From contig NC_135549.1 in assembly GCF_964340395.1 (NCBI RefSeq), positions 16,595,842 to 16,659,841 on the forward strand: a stretch of DNA of 64,000 nucleotides, written 5' to 3'. Both the position numbers and the translations under genes were made by a program. Shown in pieces: positions 49,000 to 61,433 of this stretch; position 1 is the first letter of the stretch; the number at the start of each line of letters is the position of its first letter. The notes beneath the pieces are model-generated. The model saw only the letters and a list, made by a program, of their open reading frames with translations, was not told the DNA's origin and searched no databases. This DNA comes from Glandiceps talaboti (taxonomy: Eukaryota; Hemichordata; Enteropneusta; Spengelidae).

Positions 49000-51900
49000 A
49001 AGCTTTGATTTTTGCCGCTGAATGTCAAACAGCAACCATCGATTGTATTTCAGATTTTTGCAACTGTATTATTTTAAAATCGTACCTCCAAGTTTGTTAT
49101 TTTTTCTATAAATATTACATATAACCTAATTTATAATTTCCAATGTTTATCATACTAATTAGAGATTGTATAAAAAAATCGGAAGTTATTTCGATACTGA
49201 TGAATTACGTCCCATACCGTCCTTTTTCACGCAAATTAGATTGTTTGTAGTGATAGCCCATCAATTTGTCACAGTGACAAGTTTGTTCATTGATAAAGAT
49301 TGTGACCGCCTACTGATAACCACGCCTACGAAACGCCTCCGCCAGACATCCTGGCGTCAAGAAAATATTCCATACGTCTGTTTGTTACATGCTTTGGGAT
49401 TGGATTGCAATGCAAACTGTGAAATCTGGAAACCAATCAAAATAGTTTTTGTATGGTATTTTACTTTTTTTGCAGCTTGATGCTGTTTGACAGGTCGATA
49501 GTCGAAGCCACACAAACGCAGTGTGCGGTTCCGGTAAAGCATCGCCGTGTCAAGTGGCGGCTACACTGGAAAATGAACTAGTTTCGCTGTTGTTGTTGTT
49601 GCACTTTTTTTCGGCTATCCGCATCAATCTAGTTTGGAAAAAAACAAGCGTGTGTCATAGTCATGTGAGAGTCACATTGTATAGAAAATAACCTCCTACG
49701 CACTGCACTGGAATGACTTTGGATAGTTCAAAGAATTCAACCATTCCTTTTCTGTATGCGTGTAACACCCACTCGATTTAATACTTGATCATCTCATCTA
49801 TCGCGTCTCTCGCTCTCTCGGTTGCAGCGCCCTTAACATCCACACACGTAAATTGTGACACATAACATTCTTAGCATTCCGCCCCTTTGTTTACATTGGC
49901 GAGCCTACTCCATCCCTGCTTCATCAGACACCCTGGTAAACTTCGGCTATGTTTTTTTTTTAAATTTATTTAAACCTTACGAGAAAATTTACCATGTATA
50001 AAAGAGACACGCAGTATTACAAGACAAGTTTAGTAAATGCAACACTTTACATGTAAGGTAGCTTTAGGCTGCGATCCGAACAGACTAGGTGGTCAGTATT
50101 CTACTGAGGAATTGGGTAATGGAAACTTGAGATCGATCAGTTTTTGTTTAGAAACCTTCCACCTGTTGCGTAACGCTTCGGAAATGAGATGATAGCTTTT
50201 CCGGGTCGATCATAGTCTGATCCGCTATCGACGACGGAACCTGTCAATCAAGTGAAGTAAAACTTAAAAAGGGTAGTAAAGGGCGTAGGAGAAAGAATCG
50301 CGTAATAATTTGTTTACTTTTATTTTTTGTTGTTAAGTATCTGAAAATTTACCTTAAAATACCAGGGTCATAGGGAACGTTTTGGAGCTAAAACTTTTCC
50401 AAACCGTTCGCACAACATAACATTATCAACATGTCGCATTTACATGTACATGTATATCACTCTGCGCGGGATGTCATTTACATGTAAAGTCAGACTTTAA
50501 AAGCAGCACCCGCATCGTCATGTTCTTAGCCTATCCGCTCGTACAAGTTACATAACTTACAATTATATGTAAGAGCGTGATTACTATGGCTAGAAATATT
50601 GATCAAATCATTGAGCTCCTTCCGATTTTGCAATAGGATTTCGGTCGCTCATTTTGTTTGTTTTTTCGTACACGTTTTACAGTTATGATGCTGATGCAAG
50701 TCATGAAGATATTGTTCACTGTGTGCTTTTGGGGGTGTTGAAGTACCGTAATCTTAACTTCCGATCGCTAACCGCAGAATCCCAAAGGCAAAGAATGCAC
50801 AGTAAATGGGTGATTACTGCACCCACAAGTGACCAATCGGTCGTGCAGCTGTCTGGCCTGGATTCATGATGTGATGGCCGCAAAAGAAATGTCATCGCAT
50901 AGAATCATCTACGAATACGAAAGGTTAAAATTTACTGAAAGTAAAGTGGGTGTATGGTTAAAACCATAGTTTTTGAAAAGTTTAATTCATCCACGACTGA
51001 CCATCCGTTATATCCCTGCGTAAAATATGGCAAAGGTGCAATCTTTTGTATAAAGTTCGCCTTCGGCTGATGACCAATGACTTAACGATGCATCTTGGCA
51101 TGGCATATAGGTGTGCCATATAGAAAAAGAGGCGCGACTTCTGCGAAACAAAGCTCTTTGAATATCACTCTGCAATTAGTGGTAAAGTCAGTAGGTCTAT
51201 AGTAGTAACATGAAACAAATTATGACCACTGAATGTGTCGATTGGTAGTAAAACATCGTGAAGCCTTCGTGTCTCTGCTCCAAATTACTATAGAAAAAAC
51301 ATCCTCAACACCTGGAAATTTACCCGACAGAAGGAAACGCGAAGAAAGCATTGGAAATGTAAACGTGACATGCAAAAGTTATTCTTTCGACGAATTTACT
51401 GTAAACCACATATCGCACTTATCTTATATTCTATTTTACATGATTGTAATACTGGTAGGTATTACTCTAGTATATGCAGTGCATGCCATTTGCAAACCAA
51501 GAGTCGTTTGAAAGGGAGAATGCCAGAATCGAGCCTCAAATTATTCCATCTGCAAGCAGGATTATATAAACTTGCACATTATATATGAATCAGACGAAAA
51601 AAACCCCGAAAAACGATGAATGAATTATGATAAAATTCGTATATACCGTTGTTATTGACCATTGTCAATGAAACCCAAACACGACAACTCAGTCACTGTA
51701 CCTGTAACACTGAAAAGAACGAGACAGTGGTAGTTATTTGAGAGGACGCATTACTTTCTTTGCTATAAACAGGAATAGATAAACGGATGAACCACCGTCC
51801 ATGGATGATATACACAATAGTATACCCAACATGCGTAGAGTAGGTTTAATTTTAGGCTATATGTAGGTAGATCAATGAACGGACGTACACTACTAAATAG

Positions 51901-52842
51901 TTACTGTACTATTTTCAGAGAAGTGTGCGTATACTGCGGCGAAACATTCTTTCACTTTTTGGTTCAAATTGTTTGTAAAAGTGTAGGTTTTAGGTTCCCC
52001 AAAATGTCGATTTTTCTCCTTTACATTCATAAAAGATGCATTATATTTGAACATTTTGAAGTTGATTTACGGCTTGTCTCAGAATCAGCATAGATCTACC
52101 TAGTTTTTTCACTTTGTTTTTATAAGTTACACCGTTATCATTTTGGAAACAGTACCACTGGTATTTCGATAGTATTTTTACCCATCCGACTTCAGTTTTA
52201 CAATTCACGCAAACGATTGCAATAATCACTTTGATAAAGCTACCCTTGGTAGAATTTATCTTTAGCCAGCTCAGTGCAGTGCATGCAGAGTGCCGTCTCA
52301 ATGCGACTGTGACTCTGCTATCGGAGTCTACTGTCCATCAGCGCCGTATAAAGTTTATTTTATATGATATGAAGGTAGTATTGGCGTTCCATATGAGTGA
52401 CTAGAAAGTTTACATAGATTGGCGCTCTTGTCAAAAGACTTAGTATTTTATAAAAGTAAGTTGATTATGTATGATTTGTTTTTTATTTATGTGTGTGTGT
52501 GTGTGCGTGTGCGTGCGTGGGTGGGGGGTTTCTGAAAATAGGATGTTTGTCAATTTATATACTAGAGATTAGGGTAGGGGAGGGCCGTACAGTGGGTGAA
52601 AATGAAGATAAATTATATATACCATCAGATGTCTAAGTTTATGGAATTTAGGGGCTGAGAATTCATGGAAATTAGAAAAAACATTTGGGAAGCATTTTAT
52701 ATGAAATCCTTAACAACAGAAAACATAACTATCTGAACTAGACACACATATAAACAATTTTTTTTAAATAAAATAAAAAATCTACCTACCCCACCTCCTT
52801 TAAAATTGAATGTAATCGGAACAACAAAGTTTTTTTTATGCC
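49000..52842. other. No coding exon recognised; possible upstream non-coding HMGA exon region
   Basis: The first 1.3 kb (49.3-50.3) is comparatively CpG-containing. Open frames at 49166-49480 (+), 50654-50869 (+) and 51233-51511 (+, with one hydrophobic stretch) have no family signature. A purine/G-rich (GT)n-G stretch lies at about 52492-52530. Confidence 0.45.
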
Positions 52843-53000
52843 TTACAGTGTTTTTGCTAAGGTTTGGGAACAGAAAGGGGGAAAGAGGTAAAACTGGTAG
52901 TGCTTCCCATGCAATGTATCATAGTTTAGGTGGGGAACCCCGGTAAAATGATGTGGGAACCCCGGTAGATTTTACCTACTTACCGCCCTTAAATAAAACA
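52843..53000 (+). repeat. Dispersed repeat family D1, copy 3
   Basis: TTTTTGCTAAGGTTTGGG, AACAGAAAGGGGGAAAGAGG, GTAAAATGATGTGGGAACCC, ending TTAAATAAA; aligns through its length with 2737-2885, with the GGGAACCCCGGTA block duplicated. Confidence 0.65.
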
Positions 53001-53770
53001 CTGCCTTACATGTAAAAGATTATACACTACTGTTCCCAGATAGTTGTGATATATTAGCTTATTCTGCCTGTTTGACAGGTTTTATTTCAACAGCTGGGGG
53101 AATATGACTAGAAAAGTATGCCATGAGATGTGATTTACATATCACATTGTCACATTTGTACTTTTGTTGCACTACATTCTCAGCCTATACAAACTGGTGC
53201 CAGCAGGTTGTGACTGTCAACAGAAGCCATACAACTTAGCTGGCCAATATTACAGTCTTTTTAAAAAGCCAGTCATGTTAGCAACAAATGTGACTGCTAC
53301 AAACAATATCCTCTAGGGTCTCTACACTTTGCTCTGCTTCTGTTTCTTTTGTGGTCTTCTTTTGGTAAACTTTGTGAGTCTGTTACTCTAAGAAATAGCC
53401 AATTAAGCTGAAATGACAGCATGTTACATCACAATGGATGGGTCAAGTGACAATCTCCAGAACTCCGTCCTAGGGATCAAAGTCAGCTGATCACTGACAA
53501 CAAGAAATTGACTTTTACTTGTCGGTGAATAACCTGTATGACACTGACAATAGCATAACTGTTGTAAACGGTGCCTAGCAGTGACCAAAACAAGTTACTC
53601 TTGCAAAGAAAGCATAAACACTGTGAATAAAAATGTCGGTATTTGGGAATGTATTGTGCTGGGACAGGCAAGTTAAGACCCTTGAGCTTGGAGTTTGGTC
53701 TGTGATTGAGTCCAATATGACAGGTAGTCTAATATCCGACATACCATTTCAGATCTTGACATTTACACTG
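53001..53770. other. Nothing recognised
   Basis: AT-rich sequence without coding or repeat signature. Confidence 0.45.
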
Positions 53771-53773
53771 TAA

Positions 53774-53842
53774 TAGCCCAGAGACTTGGCTTTCGGGGTT
53801 GACATGCTGATGAGTGACATTATCAAGCCAAGTCTCTGGCTA
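53774..53842. mobile_element. MITE-like hairpin, family M2 (TAGCCCAGAGACTTGG ends)
   Basis: TAGCCCAGAGACTTGGCTT at the left and the complement of AAGCCAAGTCTCTGGCTA at the right; 69 bp in all, flanked by TA-type sequence. Confidence 0.75.
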
Positions 53843-56120
53843 GAAAACTCTGAACATATAGATGATTTTGAAGAAATCAAATCTGACAATTATTTTGCTG
53901 TTGTGCACAAGACAGTAAGTAAGAAACTTCCATAAGACTGCACATTCATTGGGAAGATAGTATAAAATATCTCAATGTATTTCAACAAGTTGCTACATAA
54001 TTAATTTACTTTGGCAACTCTCTTAGCTAGGTTGCAGTCCCTCTATCACTGGTATGTTAGAAAACACAGGGACAATGTTGTGGCTAGGCACAGACTGTTT
54101 GAGGTGCACCAGACTTGTTATGTAACTTGTTTATTTACATGTAAAGCAGCAGACACCTAGTATTTTTGCATGGTACTTTCTATGAGAAAGTGTCCTGGAT
54201 GCTGTAACAGGATATTTTACAAAAATGTATTCATAGGAGAGGATGAAATCAGGCTCTATTGCGATTTATGTCTGCTGAAAAATCTAGTGCAAAATCACTT
54301 TATGACTAATAGAAATTATCCAATGTTATTCATAAAAGCAATTGAGAAATTCAGGATAGCAACTTGGAAAAAAGTCAGTTTGAAGGGAAAATAGCCACCA
54401 TAGCTTAATAATCAGTTTGTTGTTTGATGACTTTGACCGAGTTATCTTGATACAGCCAGAAATTCTGTTGAAATTGTCACATGAATTACAAGTAATTATT
54501 AGCTAGGTTACATCCATTACTGATCTAGCTCACTACTGTTGGAAAATTTTGACTTAGACAACACTGTAGATCACCTACATAGATGTATAAACAGCAGTGA
54601 AGGGCTATCACTGATCAGGGGAGGTATTTTCATATACCTCCATGTACTATCCTAACTTTTGGCATCATAAAAGTATGCAGTTCCATGTACAAAATCATTG
54701 CATCATCAAAATCGAGGCAAAAACAATGATGCAGAGTCACCTTCATCATGCCAGCACAACACTGTACCATGTACTGGTAAATAGTGAGTCAGTGTCCTGC
54801 ACAAATCTGTGCTTTATTGTTGTTGTTGCACTGCTAAATGCAAGTCATCTTGTGCAGACTGCTATTATACCAGTTTTGAAGCATGGCAGTAAGAACTCCA
54901 CATGTAATAGTGTCTTCGAAACTCCCTGTAGGCATATGCATTGTTATAAACAGTAGGAGATACCACTGCCTGTACTTTATCTAACACCTGCCTTTCATTG
55001 CCAGAAAACAACAGAATGATCAGTAACTTCCTTCCTGTATTTGTGCAAAACAATGGCTCAAGGTCAGAGGGCTTCTAAGTATTCAATCAAGTTTTTTCTT
55101 GATCTCCATCTTACTGCTGCAGTACATTATTCTGTTTTCTGGCGAGGTGTGTGTGTAAGGCACAATCACAGTTCCGGTGTTGTGGCTATTTACATACTGA
55201 AAACAACTCTGTGATTACCCTTGACCCCCCCTTGATAACCCTTACATCCAAAGTGGGAGTGGCCGGAAACTGTGCTTGTAGGTAACTGACAGCTAGCTAC
55301 CTGACTTAGCATACAAAAGAAGGCAGATACATGTACCAACCTTTGAACTGTTTTAGGTATGACCTACCAGTTCAAGTTGGATAGACTAAATTGTAAGTTT
55401 ACAAGCTCCCGTCAAGTCTATTGTACAGAACGTTCACTGATTGGATCTAGTTCTATGTTGATTGTCTGTTGCAAGTCTGAATGCCTTCAACCATCTTTAC
55501 TCTACTGTGTTGTGCAGTTTGCAGGAAAGCAAAGTGTATGTGTACCTGTGTTGAAGTAGAAGTATCGTAATTGCCATCAAGATACTGAGAACCACTGTAG
55601 GACTCAAACCTTGGCACTAGCCTGGAATCCATGCAAATGGGAGTTTTCAATTCATTATTTCCACATGGGAAAATCACTAAAATTCAAAATCCCCAATCAC
55701 CTGGATTCTAGTCTAACCATGGCACATGCAAAAGACAAACACATACAAATCATCTTACTACAGGCACCCCTGACAATGTTGCAGATGCTAAGTAGAACTC
55801 AGTGGTATATGCATGAGCAGACACACACACCCCTGATGCTGTCACAGATGCTAAGTCCAGGCAACTGCTTTTCAAGCCTGCATTCTAAGCAAACTCCCTC
55901 AGTGAACCAATAGTTTATTTTGTGTTCTTAACTATGAACAGTAACTGTATTTTTGACTCCACATGATTTCAAACTATAAAACCAAAACAAAATAAAAAGC
56001 CTGCATATATAGGAAATAATATCATGGTATTATTGCAGTCCTTGAAAATTAAGTTACTACAAATGTGTGTGTATATATATATATATATTACTTTTAATTT
56101 TACTGTGTCATGCAGTGTGC
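53843..56120. other. No gene recognised
   Basis: A 74-codon frame at 54170-54394 (+) has KCPGCC and YCDLCL, which superficially resembles a zinc ribbon, but nothing else supports it. The other frames are unremarkable. Confidence 0.4.
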
Positions 56121-56126
56121 AGGAAT

Positions 56127-56193
56127 GCACACACACGCGTACATGCACATGCGCGCGCATGCACTCACGCACACACACATCCACACACATCCA

Positions 56194-56230
<37 letters not shown>

Positions 56231-56236
56231 TCACAC
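56127..56236. repeat. (CA)n-rich compound microsatellite
   Basis: Includes (CA)n, GCGCGCGC and CACACATC units; an (AT)n lies just before, at 56073-56088. Confidence 0.92.
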
Positions 56237-56931
56237 ATCAATCAAGTTAAAAGCCCCATCCTATTTTACAGGAATGCTTTGCCACCATACTAAGGTTCTG
56301 TACCAATGGGATAGCTACAAATATTTGTAAAGAAAAACCAATAACAGGACAAGGACACAAAAAGATTCATAGAAAAAGGACATTTATTAATAAAAACATA
56401 AATAGACCACAACCTAGAGTGAATACCTAAGAAGGCTGGAATAAATACTGCTTTACAAGGTCAAGTCAAATTTGCCAGGTAGACAACTATACAGGACAAT
56501 ATATGTAACTCTAAACCACCATGGTAAAAAAAGTACTTGTGTCAAAGCACTCATTCGAATTTAGAAATATATAATATACAATGATCACAATTTCAACAGT
56601 GAGTGACTTTTTAAAAAAGGATGCAGTAAATACTTAAAAGAGTTGTATTAATATTTGCATAAAAAATGCTACCCTGTAAACAAAGATATATAGCTGTTTA
56701 TATCTAAGTAGTTAAATATAGTTACATACACACATATATACTGGTATATATTTACTATGCATAAATACTACATGGCTCTTGGCTGTAAAAATTTTCACTT
56801 CAAAAACAAACATGTACACTTTTCCAGCAAGTCAGTTGAAAAATATTGACTTTTCTTATCTACCAGCTTGAGAAGGACCGACTTGAGGAAGGTGCACACT
56901 GGCAATTTTTTAGCTTCTTACACTCCTTTCC

Positions 56932-57102
56932 TAGAGCAGAGATTTGGCTATCTGGCTTGAAAATTCATGAGAACACCGAGCATGTTGAGTCTCTTTATCC
57001 CACACCTAGCTCAAGTGCATGTAAAGAGATCTTCAGATTCAAACACAACTGATAACCGCCTCTCGACTATATGTCAAGTCAGACAGCCAAGCCTCTGGTT
57101 TA
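56932..57102. mobile_element. MITE-like element, family M2, long copy
   Basis: TAGAGCAGAGATTTGGCTATCTGGCTTG at the left (first 20 bases TAGAGCAGAGATTTGGCTAT) is inverted at the right as AGTCAGACAGCCAAGCCTCT..GGTTTA. Confidence 0.65.
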
Positions 57103-57408
57103 CTCCCCTCTTCTGCATTGTGTGAAATGTATTAGGTGACTTGGGCGGTCTGCAGGTCTGCATGGTCAGCAGGCTGTTTTGGTATTATACATGTAAACTC
57201 CTAGCATACCTGTAGACTTGAACCACTATTGCTACTACACTATTCCGCTATCCTACCTCACAGTTTGAATTTGTGCTATCGCTTCCCAAATCAAAATGTC
57301 AGTTAGGATATTGATTCAAGTCTACAGCTGGGCTAAAAGATTCCATGCTGTCTTGTTAACAGGACAATGCAATATGTCCAGTAGTGACTGTGGGTTCACT
57401 GTTAAAGA

Positions 57409-57504
57409 TAGCCCAGAGACTTGTCTTGACGTTACTATCTCAAGAAGCTTGTGTGGTGAGCATCTTGAGATTTATAATCCCAAGTAAAGCAAGCCTCTGG
57501 GCTA
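57409..57504. mobile_element. MITE-like element, family M2
   Basis: TAGCCCAGAGACTTG and the inverted CAAGCCTCTGGGCTA bound a 96-bp unit with an inner hairpin (ATCTCAAGAAGC / GCATCTTGAGAT). Confidence 0.75.
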
Positions 57505-57542
57505 GGTTAGAGAAAATGCACATGCTCACTGTAGCAACTGAT

Positions 57543-57721
57543 GGAACTGTTTTGCAAAGTAAGAAATTGATAATTGATAATATTAAAAGTCTCTATACCC
57601 ACAGCATTCAGTTCCTATGGTATGTCTACCAGATCAGATCATACCATAGGAACTGAATGCTGTCGGTATAGAGACTTTTAATATTGTCATTTATCAATTT
57701 CTTACTTCGCAAAACAGTTCC
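57543..57721. repeat. Long near-perfect hairpin: 82-bp arms, 15-bp loop
   Basis: Arms 57543-57624 and 57640-57721 differ at only 4 of 82 positions. The outer end is GGAACTGTTTTGC and the inner end is TTCCTATGGTATG. If transcribed it would make a long dsRNA stem; it could equally be a young MITE. No obvious target duplication was found. Confidence 0.92.
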
Positions 57722-58711
57722 CTCACTTGGGCAGTTTCTCCCTCACTTGGGCAGTTTCTCCATTATAAGGACAGCATGTCATATTTCCAAACTGAAAAAT
57801 TTCGTATTTTCACAATTTTAATTGTTTCCTCCATCAACACTTAAGATGATCAGGAAGAAGCAGAAACTGACAGGGCATATTTTGCAAAATTAATGAATTC
57901 TTGAATATTATTTAACTCTGTTATAAAATAATAGCTTCAGTTGATATAACAATAGTGCTCATGATCTAATCACACCTAAGATCAGTGGACCCAGTAGTGT
58001 GTGCGATAAAAGAAATAGTTTCCTAAACCCATTTAAGTGCCATTGCATAATTCATGTTTAGGCTATATAATACACATTTCACCGTTTGTTCATGATAAAT
58101 TTAGGTTAACATCAGTGTACTGAGTCCATTCTGAGTCTTAAGGCTTGCTCATGTGATGATAGTCTGGGACTGTATACTCATTTCATGACACAATTAATAG
58201 TCCTTGCCATCTCATTCATAAGGAGAGGTTACCAACCAAGCTGATTAATGTGATAACAGCTTTAGTGTCTTTCACTGTTGGATGATCATGTAGAGTAGTC
58301 TGGATGCTGACATGGCATGGTTTCTAACTAAACCACTGTGAGTGGAGGTGTACATGGTAACGATACTGTATAGGAACTAGACTACAGATGGGGTTGTGAA
58401 TTTGTTATAAGGGAAATCAAACTTGACTCAAAAATCCCAATTCTCCTGTATTCCGCGGCTACTTGTACAGTCAGCAAGTATGTGATATGATGTGAGACCA
58501 CTATGACAAGATGATCCACAAGAGAAAGACACTCAAAGGTAATATAATGACTACTTTGGCGTAACTTTAGATTATTTCCATCATTGTGAACTGTGACAAA
58601 GTTAGTACAAATAAATGAATTTCAATGAATAATATTAATAATAAAGATATAATACTAAAAGCAGGTAAATAAATATCAGATACAAGCGGTAAATGTTAAG
58701 ATCATGACAGG
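57722..58711. other. Nothing recognised
   Basis: Apart from a short duplicated CCCTCACTTGGGCAGTTTCT directly after the hairpin, no structure was seen. Confidence 0.45.
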
Positions 58712-58978
58712 TTAAAGGGGAACACCAGTCCAGGACATAACGTAGATTCATAAATTTTGAGTTCTGGAGAGTCATTTCATGATTTCACATCACATAAATT
58801 TTGTGCGATCACCAAGAAACACCAAATTGAAACTCTATATTTCACTGTCATTGTTTGAGCAGTGCTCCACCTTTGCATCCTGGGACTTAGCAGACAATGT
58901 ATGTAAGATGGACAATGAATATTCATGACCTGTAATGCGTTCATGAATATTCATTCTTTGAATGGCGTTCCTCTTTAA
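58712..58978. mobile_element. MITE with TTAA target duplication
   Basis: TTAA at 58712-58715 and 58975-58978 flank a 259-bp unit with inverted ends AGGGGAACACCAG and TGGCGTTCCTCT. TTAA duplication is the hallmark of piggyBac and Kolobok superfamilies. An internal palindrome GAATATTCATGAC..TCATGAATATTC sits near the right end. Confidence 0.82.
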
Positions 58979-60216
58979 CTTTTAACAAGGGTGTTAGTTA
59001 ATAGATAGCCTGAGACTACACTCTATATTTCAACATACTTTTAAGGTCTTGTTGACTACAAGAGTATGACCACCAATACAGATATGATGCAGTAAATACT
59101 ATCAAATGTGAAGACTACCAGTCCCGCTGGGTGGCTGAGAAAATTCAGAACAATTCCTAATTTTAGGGATAATATTAATACATGCAATTACAGATGCTTT
59201 AATGCTTTGTAATATAAACTCAAATATTCTGGTATCTTGAAAATAAATCTAACTTACACAAACATCTATTTGGCAGACAATTTAAAAAAAAATAAATCAA
59301 AAAGTACATACTTAGGCAAATGGTCTTAGGTCATCTCAAGAAATTGAAATACTGACTTGGGACCAAATGGCATAAATCAACATAAAGTACAACTTCTAAT
59401 ATTAATGCTGATGCTTGCTTCTACAATTTAAGTTTTTGCTGGTATCAATGAAACCAGTCTAGCTACAACATTGGAACTACATCGGAAACTGTTATATACT
59501 GCCCAGGTCTATAATATAAATAAGGCATCCTTTGAATACTGTCAATTGATAGTTTCCTACATGTATGCTGATAATAGACCAGTCAAGGGTTCTCTAAATG
59601 AGTGGGTAGTTGTGTGGTTTATCTTTCCGGTAAATGACAAGCCCCTTGATTGTGGAATAACAATAAAAACTTTACATTCAACAATTGGTAAGAGAATCAA
59701 TTGATCATTTCCTTTCACATATACTGCCTCTCCCATATACTTGTTTGGATTAAAACAAGGGTAGGAAAGTTATGGCAGTGCGGGGCTGTCCTTGACAGCT
59801 AGAGAGAGAGAGAGAGCACCACAGAGTTTGAGCATGCAGGGCCTGACAGTGTGTGTGCTTGTTTTGGCTGGAATTTCAGGTATTCTCTTTTGACATATTT
59901 GTGGTCAGGGGTGAAGAAAGGTGGCCAGTATACAAATTTACATAGCAATAGAAACTCATCCTGTTGGCACACAAATATTGGCTGTAAGTGTATGTTCTTT
60001 TTGCAGCTGCTGAAACTGAATCACCGTTTATAAAAGTGTATTAATAATGGTGATTCAGCACCTTCTTAATACACACCCTGAAAGTTAGCACTAGTACCAC
60101 GCACATATATCTTCCTTGAATCAGAGTTAACCAAACCCCAAAAACAAATTTTAGCCCTACCTACCCTAAACTACAAATGATTAAAATATAACTGAATATT
60201 ACAAAATTAGCATCTG
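58979..60216. other. Nothing recognised apart from a small hairpin
   Basis: A nested hairpin TGAATCACC / GGTGATTCA lies at 60017-60057, next to an (AG)n stretch at about 59799-59815. No gene was seen. Confidence 0.45.
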
Positions 60217-60279
60217 TCTAGCCCAAGGACTTGTCTAGATGTTGCAATAGCTCTCTGAGTCTCTGGTCTAGCCTGTCAG
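60217..60279. mobile_element. Decayed family M2 hairpin
   Basis: CTAGCCCAAGGACTTG at the left and the inverted GAGTCTCTGGTCTAG at the right, with mismatches. Confidence 0.5.
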
Positions 60280-60793
60280 GATTCATTGTGGAATCCATGC
60301 TGTGTACATGTATCATCACTTTGTACAGCATGGACTCCAGCTAGCCAGCCCCGATAGTCAGTGTACATACCACACCGTGTGTTTCAACACACAATCAATG
60401 CATAGATAGTGAAATGATAGTGGTGTGAATCAGAGATAAGATGTAGACATAGAGCTGATACCCGTCCTCCAGGCCACTATCTATTGACTGTACATTACTT
60501 ACTATCTGTAATCTTACTTGTAGCAATTCATCCTGAGTACACTAACAGACTGTATAGAAATCCCTGGTCTCTATTATGTAAAGGGTTTGTTTGACAACAT
60601 TTTATAAGAATGGTAATTACACTTGAGTGTGTTCACTCTCATCACTTACATCCTCTTTTCTTCTTGTTTTGAAGTGAATTTCAACCTCAGGGTAGACCTG
60701 CTATTGGTGTATATATAAAGCTTTGTTGACAACAATTAGGTAGACTTTGATTCTACCGACTTTTCCTGGATTTTTCACTCTTACTCAACACTT

Positions 60794-60852
60794 ATGAATG
60801 AATGAATGAATGAATGAATGAATGAGTGAATGAGTGAGTGAGTGGATGGATG
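60794..60852. repeat. (TGAA)n / (TGAG)n / (TGGA)n microsatellite
   Basis: Tetranucleotide units drifting from TGAA to TGAG to TGGA along the tract. Confidence 0.93.
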
Positions 60853-61433
60853 GCATTGGTTATAATGTGTGATCATGTGGATTTCAAATACGATTTTATA
60901 ACACAGCAAAAAAAAACCCCACCTTGTCATAACACTCCATTAAGTGTTTGTTAAATGTTACCTCCACATATGAGACTGTCAGTTTCATCATTATTCATGC
61001 TAGTTTAAAATTTCATGATTTTTTGCCTAATATATATATACATCATGATGGCTCACATTGATAAAAAAAAGTTAAAACAACATATTTTGGTTGCCATGGA
61101 AACAATTCATTTTTTTCTAAATACCTTCTGAGAATCACATTATATTTCAAACTACTAGTATAAGTTATAGAAAATGGATATTTCTAAAATTGTTATATAT
61201 ATTATTTATATAACTATTTTTGCATATTGTAAGTACTTATATTCAAGCCAGATCAACTTTGTTAGTTATCAACTCAATATATTTGATGAAATTGGCAATA
61301 ACTATGTTATTACTAAGTCTTTCATCTGCTCAAAAGAAAATGTACTAAAAAATAGGACCATGTGAAAGAACTAACCATCATGGTTTGTGGGGAAGGTTAA
61401 TACACTAGGTTCTTTTCATTGTGACTGTCTTCT

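Noticed and set aside
49166-49480. 104-residue coding frame near the HMGA promoter
   Set aside because: No domain or coding character, and overlapped by equally open frames on the other strand.
51233-51511. Single-pass membrane protein
   Set aside because: One hydrophobic stretch in a 92-codon frame without any other support.
54170-54394. Small zinc-ribbon protein (KCPGCC..YCDLCL)
   Set aside because: Cys pairs only; no family match, no splice or promoter context; chance is likely.
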